Assembly: GCA_001695595.3 (NCBI GenBank)
Contig: MBPM02000196.1
Coordinates: 1 to 64,000 of the forward strand
Length of the DNA stretch: 64,000 bases
Reading direction: 5' to 3'
Source of the DNA: Plasmopara viticola
Lineage: Eukaryota; Oomycota; Peronosporomycetes; Peronosporales; Peronosporaceae
Part shown: piece by piece, positions 12,601 through 26,850 of the stretch
Numbering within the stretch: the first letter of the stretch is position 1
Layout of the letters: each line of letters opens with the position of its first letter
The notes under the pieces: generated by a model
Database searches by the model: none
The model's input: only the letters and a program-made list of their open reading frames with translations
What the model was told of the DNA's origin: nothing
Made by a program: the position numbers and the translations under genes

Positions 12601-14479
12601 CATGCACAGATACGATAGAGCCACAACGAAGTGTATAATTATTCTGTCGGAGGCTGAGACGTTGTACGGCCAAAAATACGTCCAATCCTTCGCTATAGAC
12701 ATTCAAAGATGTAATAGAGCCACGCCGAAGTGTATAATCATTCTGTTGGAGCGCTGAGGCATTATACGGCCACAAATACGTTCTTTCTATCGCTTTAGAC
12801 ATTCAAAGATGTAATAGAGCCACGACGAAGTGCATAATCATTCTGTTGAAGTTCTGATACGTTGTACGGCCACAGATACGTCCTTTCTATCGCTTTAGAC
12901 ATGCACTGATGCGATAGAGCCACAACGAAGTGTATAATCTTTCTGTTGAAGCGCTGAGACGTTGTACGGCCACAGATACGTTCTTTCTTTCGCTCTAGAC
13001 ATGCACAAAAGCAATAAAGCCACGACGAAATGTATAATCTTTCTGCTGGAGCACTGAGACGTTGTACGGCCACAGATACGTTCTTTTTATCGCTCTAGAC
13101 ATGCACAAATGCGATAGAAACACATCGGAGTGTATAATAATTCTGTTGGAGCGCTGAGACGTTGTACGGCCACAGATACGTCTTTTCTTTCGCTCTAGAC
13201 ATGCACAGATGCGATAGAGCCACAACGAAGCGTATAATAATTCTGTTGGAGCGCTGAGACATTGTACGGCCACAGATACGTCTTTTCTATCGCTCTAAAC
13301 ATGCACAGATGCGATAGAGCCACAACGAAGCGTATAATAATTCTGTTGGAGCACTGAGACGTTGTACGGCCACAGATACGTTCTTTCCTTCGCTCTAGAC
13401 ATGCACAGATGCAATACAGCTCCAATGAAGTGTATAATAAATCTGTTGCAGCGCTGAGACATTGTACGGCCACAGATACGTCGAATCTATCGTTCTAGAC
13501 ATGCACAGATGCAATAAAGCCATAACGAAGTCTATAATCATTCTGTTGGAGCATCGAGACGTCGTACGGCCAAAGATACGTACTTTTTATCGCTCTAGAC
13601 ATGCACAGATACGATAGAGCCACAACGAAGTGTATAATTATTCTGTCGGAGGCTGAGACGTTGTACGGCCAAAAATACGTCCAATCCTTCGCTATAGACA
13701 TTCAAAGATGTAATAGAGCCACGCCGAAGTGTATAATCATTCTGTTGGAGCGCTGAGGCATTATACGGCCACAAATACGTTCTTTCTATCGCTTTAGACA
13801 TTCAAAGATGTAATAGAGCCACGACGAAGTGCATAATCGTTCTGTTGAAGTTCTGATACGTTGTACGGCCACAGATACGTCCTTTCTATCGCTTTAGACA
13901 TGCACTGATGCGATAGAGCCACAACGAAGTGTATAATCTTTCTGTTGAAGCGCTGAGACGTTGTACGGCCACAGATACGTTCTTTCTTTCGCTCTAGACA
14001 TGCACAAAAGCAATAAAGCCACGACGAAATGTATAATCTTTCTGCTATAGCACTGAGACGTTGTACGGCCACAGATACGTTCTTTTTATCGCTCTAGACA
14101 TGCACAAATGCGATAGAAACACATCGGAGTGTATAATAATTCTGTTGGAGCGCTGAGACGTTGTACGGCCACAGATACGTCTTTTCTTTCGCTCTAGACA
14201 TGCACAGATGCGATAGAGCCACAACGAAGCGTATAATAATTCTGTTGGAGCGCTGAGACATTGTACGGCCACAGATACGTCTTTTCTATCGCTCTAAACA
14301 TGCACAGATGCGATAGAGCCACAACGAAGCGTATAATAATTCTGTTGGAGCACTGAGACGTTGTACGGCCACAGATACGTTCTTTCCTTCGCTCTAGACA
14401 TGCACAGATGCAATACAGCTCCAATGAAGTGTATAATAAATCTGTTGCAGCGCTGAGACATTGTACGGCCACAGATACG
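9681..14479. repeat. HOR array in unit A: ten-monomer repeat of 998-999 bp, with an initial 8-monomer copy
   Basis: The landmark TCGAATCTATCGTTC occurs at 9681, 10480, 11484, 12482, 13481 and 14480, giving units of 799, 1004, 998, 999 and 999 bp. In the 999-bp unit the ten monomers are recognised in order by: CGAATCTATCGTTC; TACTTTTTATCG (99 bp, GTCGGAGGCTGAG); CCAATCCTTCGCTATAG; GCATTATACGG with TTCTTTC; GAAGTTCTGATACG; GCACAAAAGCAATAAAG; GATAGAAACACATCGG; CGAAGCGTATAATAATTC; CTCTAAACATGC; and CAATACAGCTCCAATG. Copies 3-5 are nearly identical. The first copy lacks monomers 8 and 9. The unit starting at 10480 contains a 7-bp insertion near 10725, which accounts for most of its extra length. 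Confidence 0.92.
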
Positions 14480-17400
14480 TCGAATCTATCGTTCTAGACA
14501 TGCACAGATGCAATAAAGCCATAACGAAGTCTATAATCATTCTGTTGGAGCACCGAGACGTCGTACGGCCAAAGATACGTACTTTTTATCGCTCTAGACA
14601 TGCACAGATACGATAGAGCCACAACGAAGTGTATAATTATTCTGTCGGAGGCTGAGACGTTGTACGGCCAAAAATACGTCCATTCCTTCGCTATAGACAT
14701 TCAAAGATGTAATAGAGCCACGCCGAAGTGTATAATCATTCTGTTTGAACGCTGAGACGTTGTACGGCCCATGATACGTCCTTTCTATCGCTCTAGACAC
14801 GCACAGATGCGATAGAGCCACAACGAAGTGTATAATAAGTCTGTTGGAGCGCTGAATCATTGTACGGCCACAGATAAGTCTTTTCTATCGCTCTAGACAT
14901 GCACAGATGCAATACAACCACAACGAAGTGTATAATCATTCTGTTGGAGTGCTCAGACGTTGTACGGCCACAGATACGTCCTTTCTTTCGCTCTAGACAT
15001 GTACAGATGCGATAGAGCCACAACGAAGTGTATAATGATTCTGTTGGAGGGCTGAGACGTTGTACGGCCACAGATACGTCCTTTCCTTTGCTCTAGACAT
15101 GTACAGATGCAATAGAACAACAACGAAGTGTATATTTATTTCGTTGGAGGGCTGGGACGTTGTACGGCCGAAAATGCGTCCATTCCTTTGCTATAGACAT
15201 TCAAAGATGGAATAGAGCCACGACGAAGTGTATAATAATTCTGTTGGAGCGCTGAGACATTGTACGGCCACAGATAAGTCCTTTCTATCGCTCTAGACAT
15301 GCACAGATACAATACAGCCACAACGAAGTGTATAATCATTCTGTTGAAGGGCTGAGACGTTTTACGGCCACTGATACGTCCATTCTTTTGCTCTAGACAT
15401 GTACAGATGAAAAAGAGCCACAACGAAGAGTATAAATTCTGTTGGAGCGCTGAAGCATTGTACGGCCACAGATACGTTCTTTCTATCGCTATAGACATTC
15501 AAAGATGTAACAGAGCCACGACGAAGTGTAAAATCATTCTGTTGAAGTTTTGAGACGTTGTACGGCCACAGATACGTCCTTTCATTCGCTTCGGACATGC
15601 ACCGATGCGATAGAGTCACAACGAAGTATAATTTAATTAAGTTGGAGAGCTGAGACGTTGTACGGCCACAGATACGTTCTTTCTTTCGCTCTAGACATGC
15701 ACAAAAGCAATAGAGCCACGACGAAATGTATAATCTTTCTGCTGGAGCACTGAGACGTTGTACGGCCACAGATACGTTCTTTCTATCGCTCTAGACATGC
15801 ACAAAAGCAATAAAGCCACGACGAAATGTATAATCTTTCTGCTGGAGCACTGAGACGTTGTACGGCCACAGATACGTTCTTTTTATCGCTCTAGACATGC
15901 ACAAATGCGATAGAACACATCGGAGTGTATAATAATTCTGTTGGAGCGCTGAGACGTTGTACGGCCACAGATACGTCTTTTCTTTCGCTCTAGACATGCA
16001 CAGATGCGATAGAGCCACAACGAAGCGTATAATAATTCTGTTGGAGCGCTGAGACATTGTACGGCCACAGATACGTCTTTTCTATCGCTCTAAACATGCA
16101 CAGATGCGATAGAGCCACAACGAAGCGTATAATAATTCTGTTGGAGCACTGAGACGTTGTACGGCCACAGATACGTTCTTTCCTTCGCTCTAGACATGCA
16201 CAGATGCAATACAGCTCCAATGAAGTGTATAGTAAATCTGTTGCAGCGCTGAGACATTGTACGGCCACAGATACGTCGAATCTATCGTTCTAGACATGCA
16301 CAGATGCAATAAAGCCATAACGAAGTCTATAATCATTCTGTTGGAGCACCGAGACGTCGTACGGCCAAAGATACGTACTTTTTATCGCTCTAGACATGCA
16401 CAGATACGATAGAGCCACAACGAAGTGTATAATTATTCTGTCGGAGGCTGAGACGTTGTACGGCCAAAAATACGTCCATTCCTTCGCTATAGACATTCAA
16501 AGATGTAATAGAGCCACGCCGAAGTGTATAATCATTCTGTTTGAACGCTGAGACGTTGTACGGCCAATGATACGTCCTTTCTATCGCTCTAGACACGCAC
16601 AGATGCGATAGAGCCACAACGAAGTGTATAATAAGTCTGTTGGAGCGCTGAATCATTGTACGGCCACAGATACGTCTTTTCTATCGCTCTAGACATGCAC
16701 AGATGCAATACAACCACAACGAAGTGTATAATCATTCTGTTGGAGTGCTCAGACGTTGTACGGCCACAGATACGTCCTTTCTTTCGCTCTAGACATGTAC
16801 AGATGCGATAGAGCCACAACGAAGTGTATAATGATTCTGTTGGAGGGCTGAGACGTTGTACGGCCACAGATACGTCCTTTCCTTTGCTCTAGACATGTAC
16901 AGATGCAATAGAACAACAACGAAGTGTATATTTATTTCGTTGGAGGGCTGGGACGTTGTACGGCCGAAAATGCGTCCATTCCTTTGCTATAGACATTCAA
17001 AGATGGAATAGAGCCACGACGAAGTGTATAATAATTCTGTTGGAGCGCTGAGACATTGTACGGCCACAGATAAGTCCTTTCTATCGCTCTAGACATGCAC
17101 AGATACAATACAGCCACAACGAAGTGTATAATCATTCTGTTGAAGGGCTGAGACGTTTTACGGCCACTGATACGTCCATTCTTTTGCTCTAGACATGTAC
17201 AGATGAAAAAGAGCCACAACGAAGAGTATAAATTCTGTTGGAGCGCTGAAGCATTGTACGGCCACAGATACGTTCTTTCTATCGCTATAGACATTCAAAG
17301 ATGTAACAGAGCCACGACGAAGTGTAAAATCATTCTGTTGAAGTTTTGAGACGTTGTACGGCCACAGATACGTCCTTTCATTCGCTTCAGACATGCACCG

Positions 17401-17571
17401 ATGCGATAGAGTCACAACGAAGTATAATTTAATTAAGTTGGAGAGCTGAGACGTTGTACGGCCACAGATACGTTCTTTCTTTCGCTCTAGACATGCACAA
17501 AAGCAATAGAGCCACGACGAAATGTATAATCTTTCTGCTGGAGCACTGAGACGTTGTACGGCCACAGATAC
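13980..17571. repeat. Tandem duplication with 1,796-bp unit in unit A
   Basis: Copy 1 is about 13980-15775 and copy 2 about 15776-17571. Each contains HOR monomers 6-10 and 1-3, then about ten further monomers including GAATCATTG, GTGCTCAGACG, TATTTATTTCGTTGG, GGCCGAAAATGCGTCC, GATAAGTCC and AGTATAAATTCTG. Landmarks in both copies are offset by exactly 1,796 bp (for example 14480 and 16276). At the junction a monomer with GCAATAGAG is followed by one with GCAATAAAG, where tail and HOR monomer 6 are similar enough to allow exchange. Identity is very high by eye, so the duplication is recent relative to monomer divergence. Confidence 0.88.
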
Positions 17572-20500
17572 GTTCTTTCTATCGCTTTAAACATGCACAG
17601 ATGCGATAGAGCCACAACGAAGTGTATAACCATTCTGTTGGAGCGCTGAGACGTTGTACGGCCACGAATACGTCCAATCTATTTCTCTAGACATGCACAG
17701 ACGCAATAAAGCCCCAACGAAATGTATAATCATTCTGTTTGAGCACTGAGACGTTGTACGGCCACAGATACGTCCTTTCTATCGCTCTAGATATGCAAAG
17801 ATGCGATAGAGCCACAACGAAGTGTATAACCATTCTGTTGGAGCGCTGAGACGTTGTACGGCCACAAATACGTCCAATCTATTTCTCTAGACATGCACAG
17901 ACGCAAAAGAGCTCCAACGAAGTGTATAATCATTCTGTTGAAGGGCTGAGACGTTTTACGGCCACTGATACGTCCATTCTTTTGCTCTAGACATGTACAG
18001 ATGAAAAAGAGCCACAACGAAGAGTATAAATTCTGTTGGAGCGCTGAAGCATTGTACGGCCACAGATACGTTCTTTCTATCGCTATAGACATTCAAAGAT
18101 GTAACAGAGCCACGACGAAGTGTAAAATCATTCTGTTGAAGTTTTGAGACGTTGTACGGCCACAGATACGTCCTTTCATTCGCTTCAGACATGCACCGAT
18201 GCGATAGAGTCACAACGAAGTATAATTTAATCATGTTGGAGAGCTGAGACGTTGTACGGCCACAGATACGTTCTTTCTTTCGCTCTAGACATGCACAAAA
18301 GCAATAGAGCCACGACGAAATGTATAATCTTTCTGCTGGAGCACTGAGACGTTGTACGGCCACAGATACGTCCTTTCTATCGCTTTAAACATGCACAGAT
18401 GCGATAGAGCCACAACGAAGTGTATAACCATTCTGTTGGAGCGCTGAGACGTTGTACGGCCACGAATACGTCCAATCTATTTCTCTAGACATGCACAGAC
18501 GCAATAAAGCCCCAACGAAATGTATAATCATTCTGTTTGAGCACTGAGACGTTGTACGGCCACAGATACGTCCTTTCTATCGCTCTAGACATGCAAAGAT
18601 GCAATAGAGCCACAACGAAGTGTATAACCATTCTGTTGGAGCGCTGAGACGTTGTACGGCCACAAATACGTCCAATCTATTTCTCTAGACATGCACAGAC
18701 GCAAAAGAGCTCCAACGAAGTGGTTAATCATTCTGTTGGAGCGCTGAGACGTTGTACGGCCAATGATACGTCCTTTCTATCGCTCTAGACATGCGCAGAT
18801 GCGATAGAGCCACAACGAAGTGTGTAACCATTCTGTTGGAGCGCTGAGAGGATGTACGGCCACAAATACGTCCAATCTATCGCTCTAGACATCAACAGAT
18901 GGAATAGAGCTACAACGAAGTGTATAATAATTCTGTTGGAGCGCTGAGTCATTGTACGGCCACATATACGTCCTTTCTATCGCTCTAGACATGCACAGAT
19001 GCGATAGAGCCACAACGAAGTGTATAATACCTCTGTTGAAGCGCTGAAACGTTGTACGACCACAGATACGTCCTTTGTTTCGCTCTATACATGCACAAAA
19101 GCAATATAGCCACGACGAAGTGTTAAATCATTCGGTTGGAGTACGCTCTAGACATGCACAGACGCAAAAGAGCTCCAACGAAGTGGTTAATCATTCTGTT
19201 GGAGCTCTGAGACGTTGTACGGCCACAGATACGTCCTTTCTATCGCTCTAAACATCCACAGATGCGATAGAGCCACAACGAAGTGTATACTCGTTCTTTT
19301 AGAGGGCTGAGACGTTGTATGGCCAACATTACGTCCTTTCTATCCCGCTAGACATGAACAGATGCAATAGAGCCCCAATGAAGTGTATAATCATTCTGTT
19401 GGAGCGCTGAGACGTTGTACGGCTACAGATACGTCCTTTCCTTCGCTCTAGACATGCACAGATGCAATAGGGCTCCAACGAAGTGTTTAATCATTCTGTT
19501 GAAGCGCTGAGACGTTGTACGGCCACAAATTCGTCCAATCTATTTCTCTAGACATGCACAGACGCAAAAGAGCTCCAACGAAGTGTATAATCATTCTGTT
19601 GAAGGGCTGAGACGTTTTACGGCCACTGATACGTCCATTCTTTTGCTCTAGACATGTACAGATGAAAAAGAGCCACAACGAAGAGTATAAATTCTGTTGG
19701 AGCGCTGAAGCATTGTACGGCCACAGATACGTTCTTTCTATCGCTATAGACATTCAAAGATGTAACAGAGCCACGACGAAGTGTAAAATCATTCTGTTGA
19801 AGTTTTGAGACGTTGTACGGCCACAGATACGTCCTTTCATTCGCTTCAGACATGCACCGATGCGATAGAGTCACAACGAAGTATAATTTAATTATGTTGG
19901 AGAGCTGAGACGTTGTACGGCCACAGATACGTTCTTTCTTTCGCTCTAGACATGCACAAAAGCAATAGAGCCACGACGAAATGTATAATCTTTCTGCTGG
20001 AGCACTGAGACGTTGTACGGCCACAGATACGTCCTTTCTATCGCTTTAAACATGCACAGATGCGATAGAGCCACAACGAAGTGTATAACCATTCTGTTGG
20101 AGCGCTGAGACGTTGTACGGCCACGAATACGTCCAATCTATTTCTCTAGACATGCACAGACGCAATAAAGCCCCAACGAAATGTATAATCATTCTGTTTG
20201 AGCACTGAGACGTTGTACGGCCACAGATACGTCCTTTCTATCGCTCTAGACATGCAAAGATGCAATAGAGCCACAACGAAGTGTATAACCATTCTGTTGG
20301 AGCGCTGAGACGTTGTACGGCCACAATACGTCCAATCTATTTCTCTAGACATGCACAGACGCAAAAGAGCTCCAACGAAGTGGTTAATCATTCTGTTGGA
20401 GCGCTGAGACGTTGTACGGCCAATGATACGTCCTTTCTATCGCTCTAGACATGCACAGATGCGATAGAGCCACAACGAAGTGTGTAACCATTCTGTTGGA

Positions 20501-21150
20501 GCGCTGAGAGGATGTACGGCCACAAATACGTCCAATCTATCGCTCTAGACATCAACAGATGAAATAGAGCTACAACGAAGTGTATAATAATTCTGTTGGA
20601 GCGCTGAGTCATTGTACGGCCACATATACGTCCTTTCTATCGCTCTAGACATGCACAGATGCGATAGAGCCACAACGAAGTGTATAATACCTCTGTTGAA
20701 GCGCTGAAACGTTGTACGACCACAGATACGTCCTTTGTTTCGCTCTATACATGCACAAAAGCAATATAGCCACGACGAAGTGTTAAATCATTCGGTTGGA
20801 GTACGCTCTAGACATGCACAGACGCAAAAGAGCTCCAACGAAGTGATTAATCATTCTGTTGGAGCTCTGAGACGTTGTACGGCCACAGATACGTCCTTTC
20901 TATCGCTCTAAACATCCACAGATGCGATAGAGCCACAACGAAGTGTATACTCGTTCTTTTAGAGGGCTGAGACGTTGTATGGCCAACATTACGTCCTTTC
21001 TATCCCGCTAGACATGAACAGATGCAATAGAGCCCCAATGAAGTGTATAATCATTCTGTTGGAGCGCTGAGACGTTGTACGGCTACAGATACGTCCTTTC
21101 CTTCGCTCTAGACATGCACAGATGCAATAGGGCTCCAACGAAGTGTTTAA
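17572..21150. repeat. Module of type-4 monomers with 798-bp and about 1,661-bp repeats (unit A)
   Basis: Type-4 monomers (GAATACG or AAATACG then TCCAATCTATTTCTC, with CAGACGCAA) dominate. The motif CTTTAAACATGC recurs at about 17585, 18384 and 20045, giving spacings of about 798 and 1,661 bp. The 1,661-bp period is 17 monomers shortened mainly by the 37-bp deletion near 19141 and 20801. The sub-block with GTATAATTTAATT, a short monomer with ACAACGAAGTATAA, occurs in each repeat. The same module with the same internal spacings is found in unit C about 22,180 bp downstream. Confidence 0.82.
19046..19208. repeat. Fused monomer pair with 37-bp deletion scar (first of six)
   Basis: Two monomers occupy 163 bp instead of 200. 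The sequence runs from CGGTTGGAGTA directly to CGCTCTAGAC, so the start of the second monomer (the GAGACGTTG to CTTTC part) is missing. The same junction GTACGCTCTAGAC is found at 19141, 20801, 28620, 29681, 41321 and 42982, two in each of units A, B and C. Spacing between the pairs is 1,660, 1,061 and 1,661 bp. It is a good marker that the three units share a common ancestor already carrying the deletion. Unit D lacks it. Confidence 0.88.
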
Positions 21151-24100
21151 TCATTCTGTTGAAGCGCTGAGACGTTGTACGGCCACAGATACGTCTTTTT
21201 CTTCGCTCTAGACATGCACAGATGCAATAGGGCTCCAACGAAGTGTTTAATCATTCTGATTGAGCGCTGAGACGTTGTACGGCCAAAGATACGTCCTTTC
21301 TTTTGCTTTAGACATGCACAGATGCGATAGAGCCCCAACGAAGTGTATAATCATTCTGTTGAAGCGCTGAGACGTTGTACTGCCACAGATACGTCCTTTC
21401 CTTCGCTCTAGACATGCATAGATGCAATAGGGCTCCAACAAAGTGTTTAACCGTTCTGTTGGAGCGCTGAGACGTTGTACGGCCAAAGATACGTCCTCTA
21501 TCGCTATAGACATGCACAGATGCGATAGAGCCACAACGAAGTGTATAATCATTCGGTTTGAGCGCTAAGACGTTGCACGGCAAAAGATACGTCCTTTCTA
21601 TCGCTCTAGACATGCACAGATGCGATAGAGCCACAACGAAGTGTAAAATCATTCTGTTGGAGCGCTGAGACGTTGTACGGCCACAGATACGTCCTTTCTT
21701 TCGCTCTAGACATGCACAGAGTCGATAGAGCCACAACGAAGTGTATAATCAATCTGTTGGAGCGCTGAGACGTTGTACGGCCAAAAATACGTCCTTACCT
21801 TCGCTCTAGACATGCACAGATGCAAAAGAGCTCCAAGGAAGTGTAAATTCATTCTGTTGGAGCGCTGAGACGTTGCACGGCCGAAGATACGTCCTTTCTA
21901 TCGCTCTAAACATGCACAGATGCGATAGAGCCACAACAAAGTATATACTCGTTCTGTTGGAGGGCTGAGACGTTGTATGGCCAAAAATACGTCCATTCCT
22001 TCGCTATAGACATTCAAAGATGTAATAGAGCCACGCCGAAGTGTATAATCATTCTGTTTGAGCGCTGAGACGTTGTACGGCCAATGTTACGTCCTTTCTA
22101 TCGCTCTAGACATTCAAAGATGGAATAGAGCCACGACGAATTGTATAATAATTCTGTTGGAGCGCTGAGACATTGTACGGCCACAGATAAGTCCTTTCTA
22201 TCGCTCTAGACATGCGCAGATGCAATACAGCCACAACAAAGTGTATAATCATTCTGTTGAAGGGCTGAGACGTTTTACGGCCACTGATACGTCCATTCTT
22301 TTGCTCTAGACATGTACAGATGAAAAATAGCCACAACGAAGTGTATAAATTCTGTTGGAGCGCTGAGGCATTGTACGGCCACAGATACGCTCTTTCTATC
22401 GCTATAGACATTCAAAGATGTAATAGAGCCACGACGAAGTGTAAAATCATTCTGTTGAGGTTCTGAGACGTTGTACGGCCACAGATACGTCCTTTCTATC
22501 GCTCTAGACATGCACAGATACGATAGAGCCACAACGAAGTGTATAACCATTCTGTTGGAGCGCTGAGACGTTGTACGGCCATAGATACGTCATTTCTATC
22601 GCTCTAGACATGCACAGATGCGATAGAGCCACAACGAAGTGTATAATACTTCTGTTGGAGCGCTGAGACGTTGTACGACCAGAAATACGTCCATTCAATC
22701 GCTATAGACATTCAAAGATTTAAGAGATCCACGACGAAGTGTAAAATTTTTCTGTTGGAGCGCTGAGACGTTGTACGGCCACAGATACGTCCTTTCTATC
22801 GCTTTAAACATGCACAGATGCGATAGAGCCACAACGAAGTGTATAACCATTCTGTTGGAGCGCTGAGACGTTGTACGGCCACGAATACGTCCAATCTATT
22901 TCTCTGGACATGCACAGACGCAATAGAGTTCCAACGAAGTGGTTAATCATTCTGTTGGAGCGCTGAGACGTTGTACGGCCAATGATACGTCCTTTCTATC
23001 GCTCTAGACATGCACAGATGCGATAGAGCCACAACGAAGTGTATAACCATTCTGTTGGAGCGCTGAGACGTTGTACGGCCACAAATACGGCCTTTCTATC
23101 GCTCTAGACATGCAACAACCCATAAGAGCTCAAACGAAGTGGTTAAGCATTCTGTTAGAGCGCTGAGACGTTGTACGGCCAATGATACGTCCTTTTATCG
23201 CACTAGACATGAACAGATGCGATAAAGCCACAACCAAGTGTATACCCATTCTGTTGGAGCACTGAGACGTTGTACGGCCACAAATACGACCAATTCATCG
23301 CTCTAGACATGCAACAACCCAAAAGAGCTCAAACGAAGTGGTTAAGCATTCTGTTAGAGCGCTGAGACGTTGTACGGCCAATGATACGTCCTTTCTATCG
23401 CACTAGACATGAACAGATGCGATAAAGCCACAACGAAGTGTATACCCATTCTGTTGGAGCACTGAGACGTTGTACGGCCACAGATACGTCCTTTCTATCG
23501 CTCTAGACATCCACAGATGGAATAGAGCCACAACGAAGTGTATAACCATTCTGTATAAGCGCTGAAACGTTGTACGGCCACAGATACGTCCTTTGTATCG
23601 CTTTAGTCATGCACAGATGCGATTGAGCTACAACGAAGTGTATAACCATTCTGTTGGAGCGCTGAGACGTTGTACGGCCACAAATACGTCCAATCTATTT
23701 CTCTAGACATGCACATACGCAAAAGAGCTCCAACGAAGTGGTTAATCATTCTGTTGGAGCGCTGAGACGTTGTACGGCCAATGATACGTCCTTTCTATCG
23801 CTCTAGACATGCACAGATGCGATAGAGCCACAACGAAGTGTATAAGTATTCTGTTGCAGTGCTGAGACGTTGTACGACCACAGATACGGCCTTTCTATCG
23901 CTCTAGACATGCACAGATGCGATAGAGCTCCAACGAAGTGTATACTTGTTCTGTTGGAGGGCTGAGACGTTGTATGGCCAAAAATATGTCCTTTCTATCG
24001 CTCTAGACATGGACAGATGCGATAGAGCCACAACGAAGTGTATAAGCATTTTGTCGGAGCGCTGAGACGTTGTACGGCCACAGATACGTTCTTTCCTTCG

Positions 24101-25583
24101 CTCTAGACATGCTCAGATGCAATAGAGCTCCAACGAGGTGTATAAGTATTCTGTTGCAGTGCTGAGACGTTGTACGACCACAGATACGTCCTTTCTTTCG
24201 CTCTATACATGCACAAAAGCATAGAGCCACGACGAAGTGTTAAATCATTTTGTTGGAGTACTGAGACGTTCTACGACTACAGATACGTCCTTTTTTTGCT
24301 TTAGACATGCACAGATGCGATAGAGCCCCAACGAAGTGTATAATCATTCTGTTTGAGCACTGAGACGTTGTACGGCCACAGATACGTCTTTTCTATCGCT
24401 CTAGACATGCAAAGATGCGATAGAGCCACAACGAAGTGTATAACCATTCTGTCGGAGCGCTGAGACGTTGTACGGCCACAAATACATCGTATCTATCGCT
24501 CTAGACATGCACAGAGGCAAAAGAGCTCCAACGAAGTGGTTAATAATTCTGTTGGAGTTCTGAGACGTTGTACGGCCACAGATACGTCCTTTCTTTTGCT
24601 TTAGACATGCACAGATGCCATTGAGCCACAATGAAGTTTAAGATCATTCTGTTGGAGCGCTGAGACGTTGTACGTTCGCAGATACGCCCTTTCTTTCGCT
24701 CTAGACATGTACAGATGCAATACAGCCACAACGAAGTGTATAATTATTCTGGTGGAGGGCTGAGACGTTTTACGGCCAAAATACGTCGATTCTATCGCTA
24801 TAGACATTTACAGATGTAATAGAGCCACAGCAAAGTGTATACTCATTCTGTTGGAGCGCTGAGGCATTATACGGCCACAAATACGTTCTTTCTATCGCTT
24901 TAGACATTCAAAGATGTAATAGAGCCACGACGAAGTGTAAAATCATTCTGTTGAAGTTCTGATACGTTGTACGGCCACAGATACGTCCTTTCTATCGCTT
25001 TAGACATGCACTGATGCGATAGAGCCACAACGAAGTGTATAATCTTTCTGTTGAGCGCTGAGACGTTGTACGGCCACAGATACGTCCTTTCTTTCGCTCT
25101 AGACATGAACAAAAGCAATAAAGCCACGACGAAATGTATAATCTTTCTGCTGGAGCACTGAGACGTTGTACGGCCACAGATACGTCCTTTTTATCGCTCT
25201 AGACATGCACAAATGCGATAGAAACACATCGGAGTGTATAATAATTCTGTTGGAGCGCTGAGACGTTGTACGGCCACAGATACGTCTTTCTTTCGCTCTA
25301 GACATGCACAGATGCGATAGAGCCACAACGAAGCGTATAATAATTCTGTTGGAGCGCTGAGACATTGTACGGCCACAGATACGTCTTTTCTATCGCTCTA
25401 AACATGCACAGATGCGATAGAGCCACAACGAAGCGTATAATAATTCTGTTGAAGCACTGAGACGTTGTACGGCCACAGATACGTTCTTTCCTTCGCTCTA
25501 GACATGCACAGATGCAATACAGCTCCAATGAAGTGTATAATAAATCTGTTGCAGCGCTGAGACATTGTACGGCCACAGATACG

Positions 25584-26850
25584 TCGAATCTATCGTTCTA
25601 GACATGCACAGATGCAATAAAGCCATAACGAAGTCTATAATCATTCTGTTGAAGCACTGAGACGTCGTACGGCCAAAGATACGTACTTTTTATCGCTCTA
25701 GACATGCACAGATACGATAGAGCCACAACGAAGTGTATAATTATTCTGTCGGAGGCTGAGACGTTGTACGGCCAAAAATACGTCCAATCCTTCGCTATAG
25801 ACATTCAAAGATGTAATAGAGCCACGCCGAAGTGTATAATCATTCTGTTGGAGCGCTGAGGCATTATACGGCCACAAATACGTTCTTTCTATCGCTTTAG
25901 ACATTCAAAGATGTAATAGAGCCACGACGAAGTGTATAATCATTCTGTTGAAGTTCTGATACGTTGTACGGCCACCGATACGTCCTTTCTATCGCTTTAG
26001 ACATGCACTGATGCGATAGAGCCACAACGAAGTGTATAATCTTTCTGTTGAAGCGCTGAGACGTTGTACGGCCACAGATACGTTCTTTCTTTCGCTCTAG
26101 ACATGCACAAAAGCAATAAAGCCACGACGAAATGTATAATCTTTCTGCTGAAGCACTGAGACGTTGTACGGCCACAGATACGTCCTTTTTTTCGCTCTAG
26201 ACATGCACAAATGCGATAGAAACACATCGGAGTGTATATAATTCTGTTGGAGCTGAGACGTTGTACGGCCAATGATACGTCTTTTCTTTCGCTCTAGACA
26301 TGCACAGATGCGATAGAGCCACAACGAAGCGTATAATAATTCTGTTGGAGCGCTGAGACATTGTACGGCCACAGATACGTCTTTTCTATCGCTCTAAACA
26401 TGCACAGATGCGATAGAGCCACAACGAAGCGTATAATAATTCTGTTGGAGCACTGAGACGTTGTACGGCCACAGATACGTTCTTTCCTTCGCTCTAGACA
26501 TGCACAGATGCAATACAGCTCCAATGAAGTGTATAATAATCTGTTGCAGCGCTGAGACATTGTACGGCCACAGATACGTCGAATCTATCGTTCTAGACAT
26601 GCACAGATGCAATAAAGCCATAACGAAGTCTATAATCATTCTGTTGGAGCACCGAGACGTCGTACGGCCAAAGATACGTACTTTTTATCGCTCTAGACAT
26701 GCACAGATACGATAGAGCACAACGAAGTGTATAATTATTCTGTCGGAGGCTGAGACGTTGTACGGCCAAAAATACGTCCATTCCTTCGCGATAGACATTC
26801 AAAGATGTAATAGAGCCACGCCGAAGTGTATAATCATTCTGTTTGAGCGC
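25584..26850. repeat. HOR array in unit B (one full copy plus part of a second)
   Basis: The TCGAATCTATCGTTC landmark is at 25584 and 26579. The ten-monomer order is as in unit A. After the second landmark only the first monomers follow before the sequence passes into the CTGTTTGAGCGCTG monomer of the next module. In the first copy, the monomer after the landmark has GAAGCACTGAG where most unit A copies have GGAGCATCGAG or GGAGCACCGAG; copies at 34862, 47361 and 48359 share it, so this variant marks a sub-lineage of leading HOR copies in units B, C and D. Confidence 0.82.

Larger units (their letters stand above)
8781..24484. repeat. Super-repeat unit A (15,704 bp)
   Basis: The unit runs from one copy of the landmark CATCGTATCTATCG to the next (8781 to 24485). 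Order of modules: about 0.9 kb of leader monomers; HOR array 9681-14479; a 1,796-bp tandem duplication (13980-17571); a block of 798- and 1,661-bp repeats (about 17572-21150); a segment of GGGCTCC monomers and monomers with GTCCTCTATCGC (about 21150-21550); a type-3-rich segment (about 22000-22500); and a tail with GAATACGTCCAATC monomers and ATATGTCC. It is the longest of the four units because its HOR array and later modules have the most copies. Confidence 0.85.

Noticed and set aside
15625..15645. AT-rich GTATAATTTAATTAAG stretch as a regulatory site or insertion footprint
   Set aside because: It is a variant of the usual GTATAATCATTCTG stretch with small indels, repeated in each copy of its module.
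9681..16276. Transposable element or rolling-circle element as the source of the 999-bp unit
   Set aside because: The unit resolves completely into ten monomers of the same 100-bp family, with no terminal repeats, target-site duplications or coding domains.
21308..21736. Longest open frames on the minus strand (142 codons, also at 30188-30616 and 30786-31214) as a gene family
   Set aside because: They run across four satellite monomers in rotating frames, with no start context, no domain and no periodic protein. They exist only because variant monomers lost a stop. Copies recur because the DNA is repeated.
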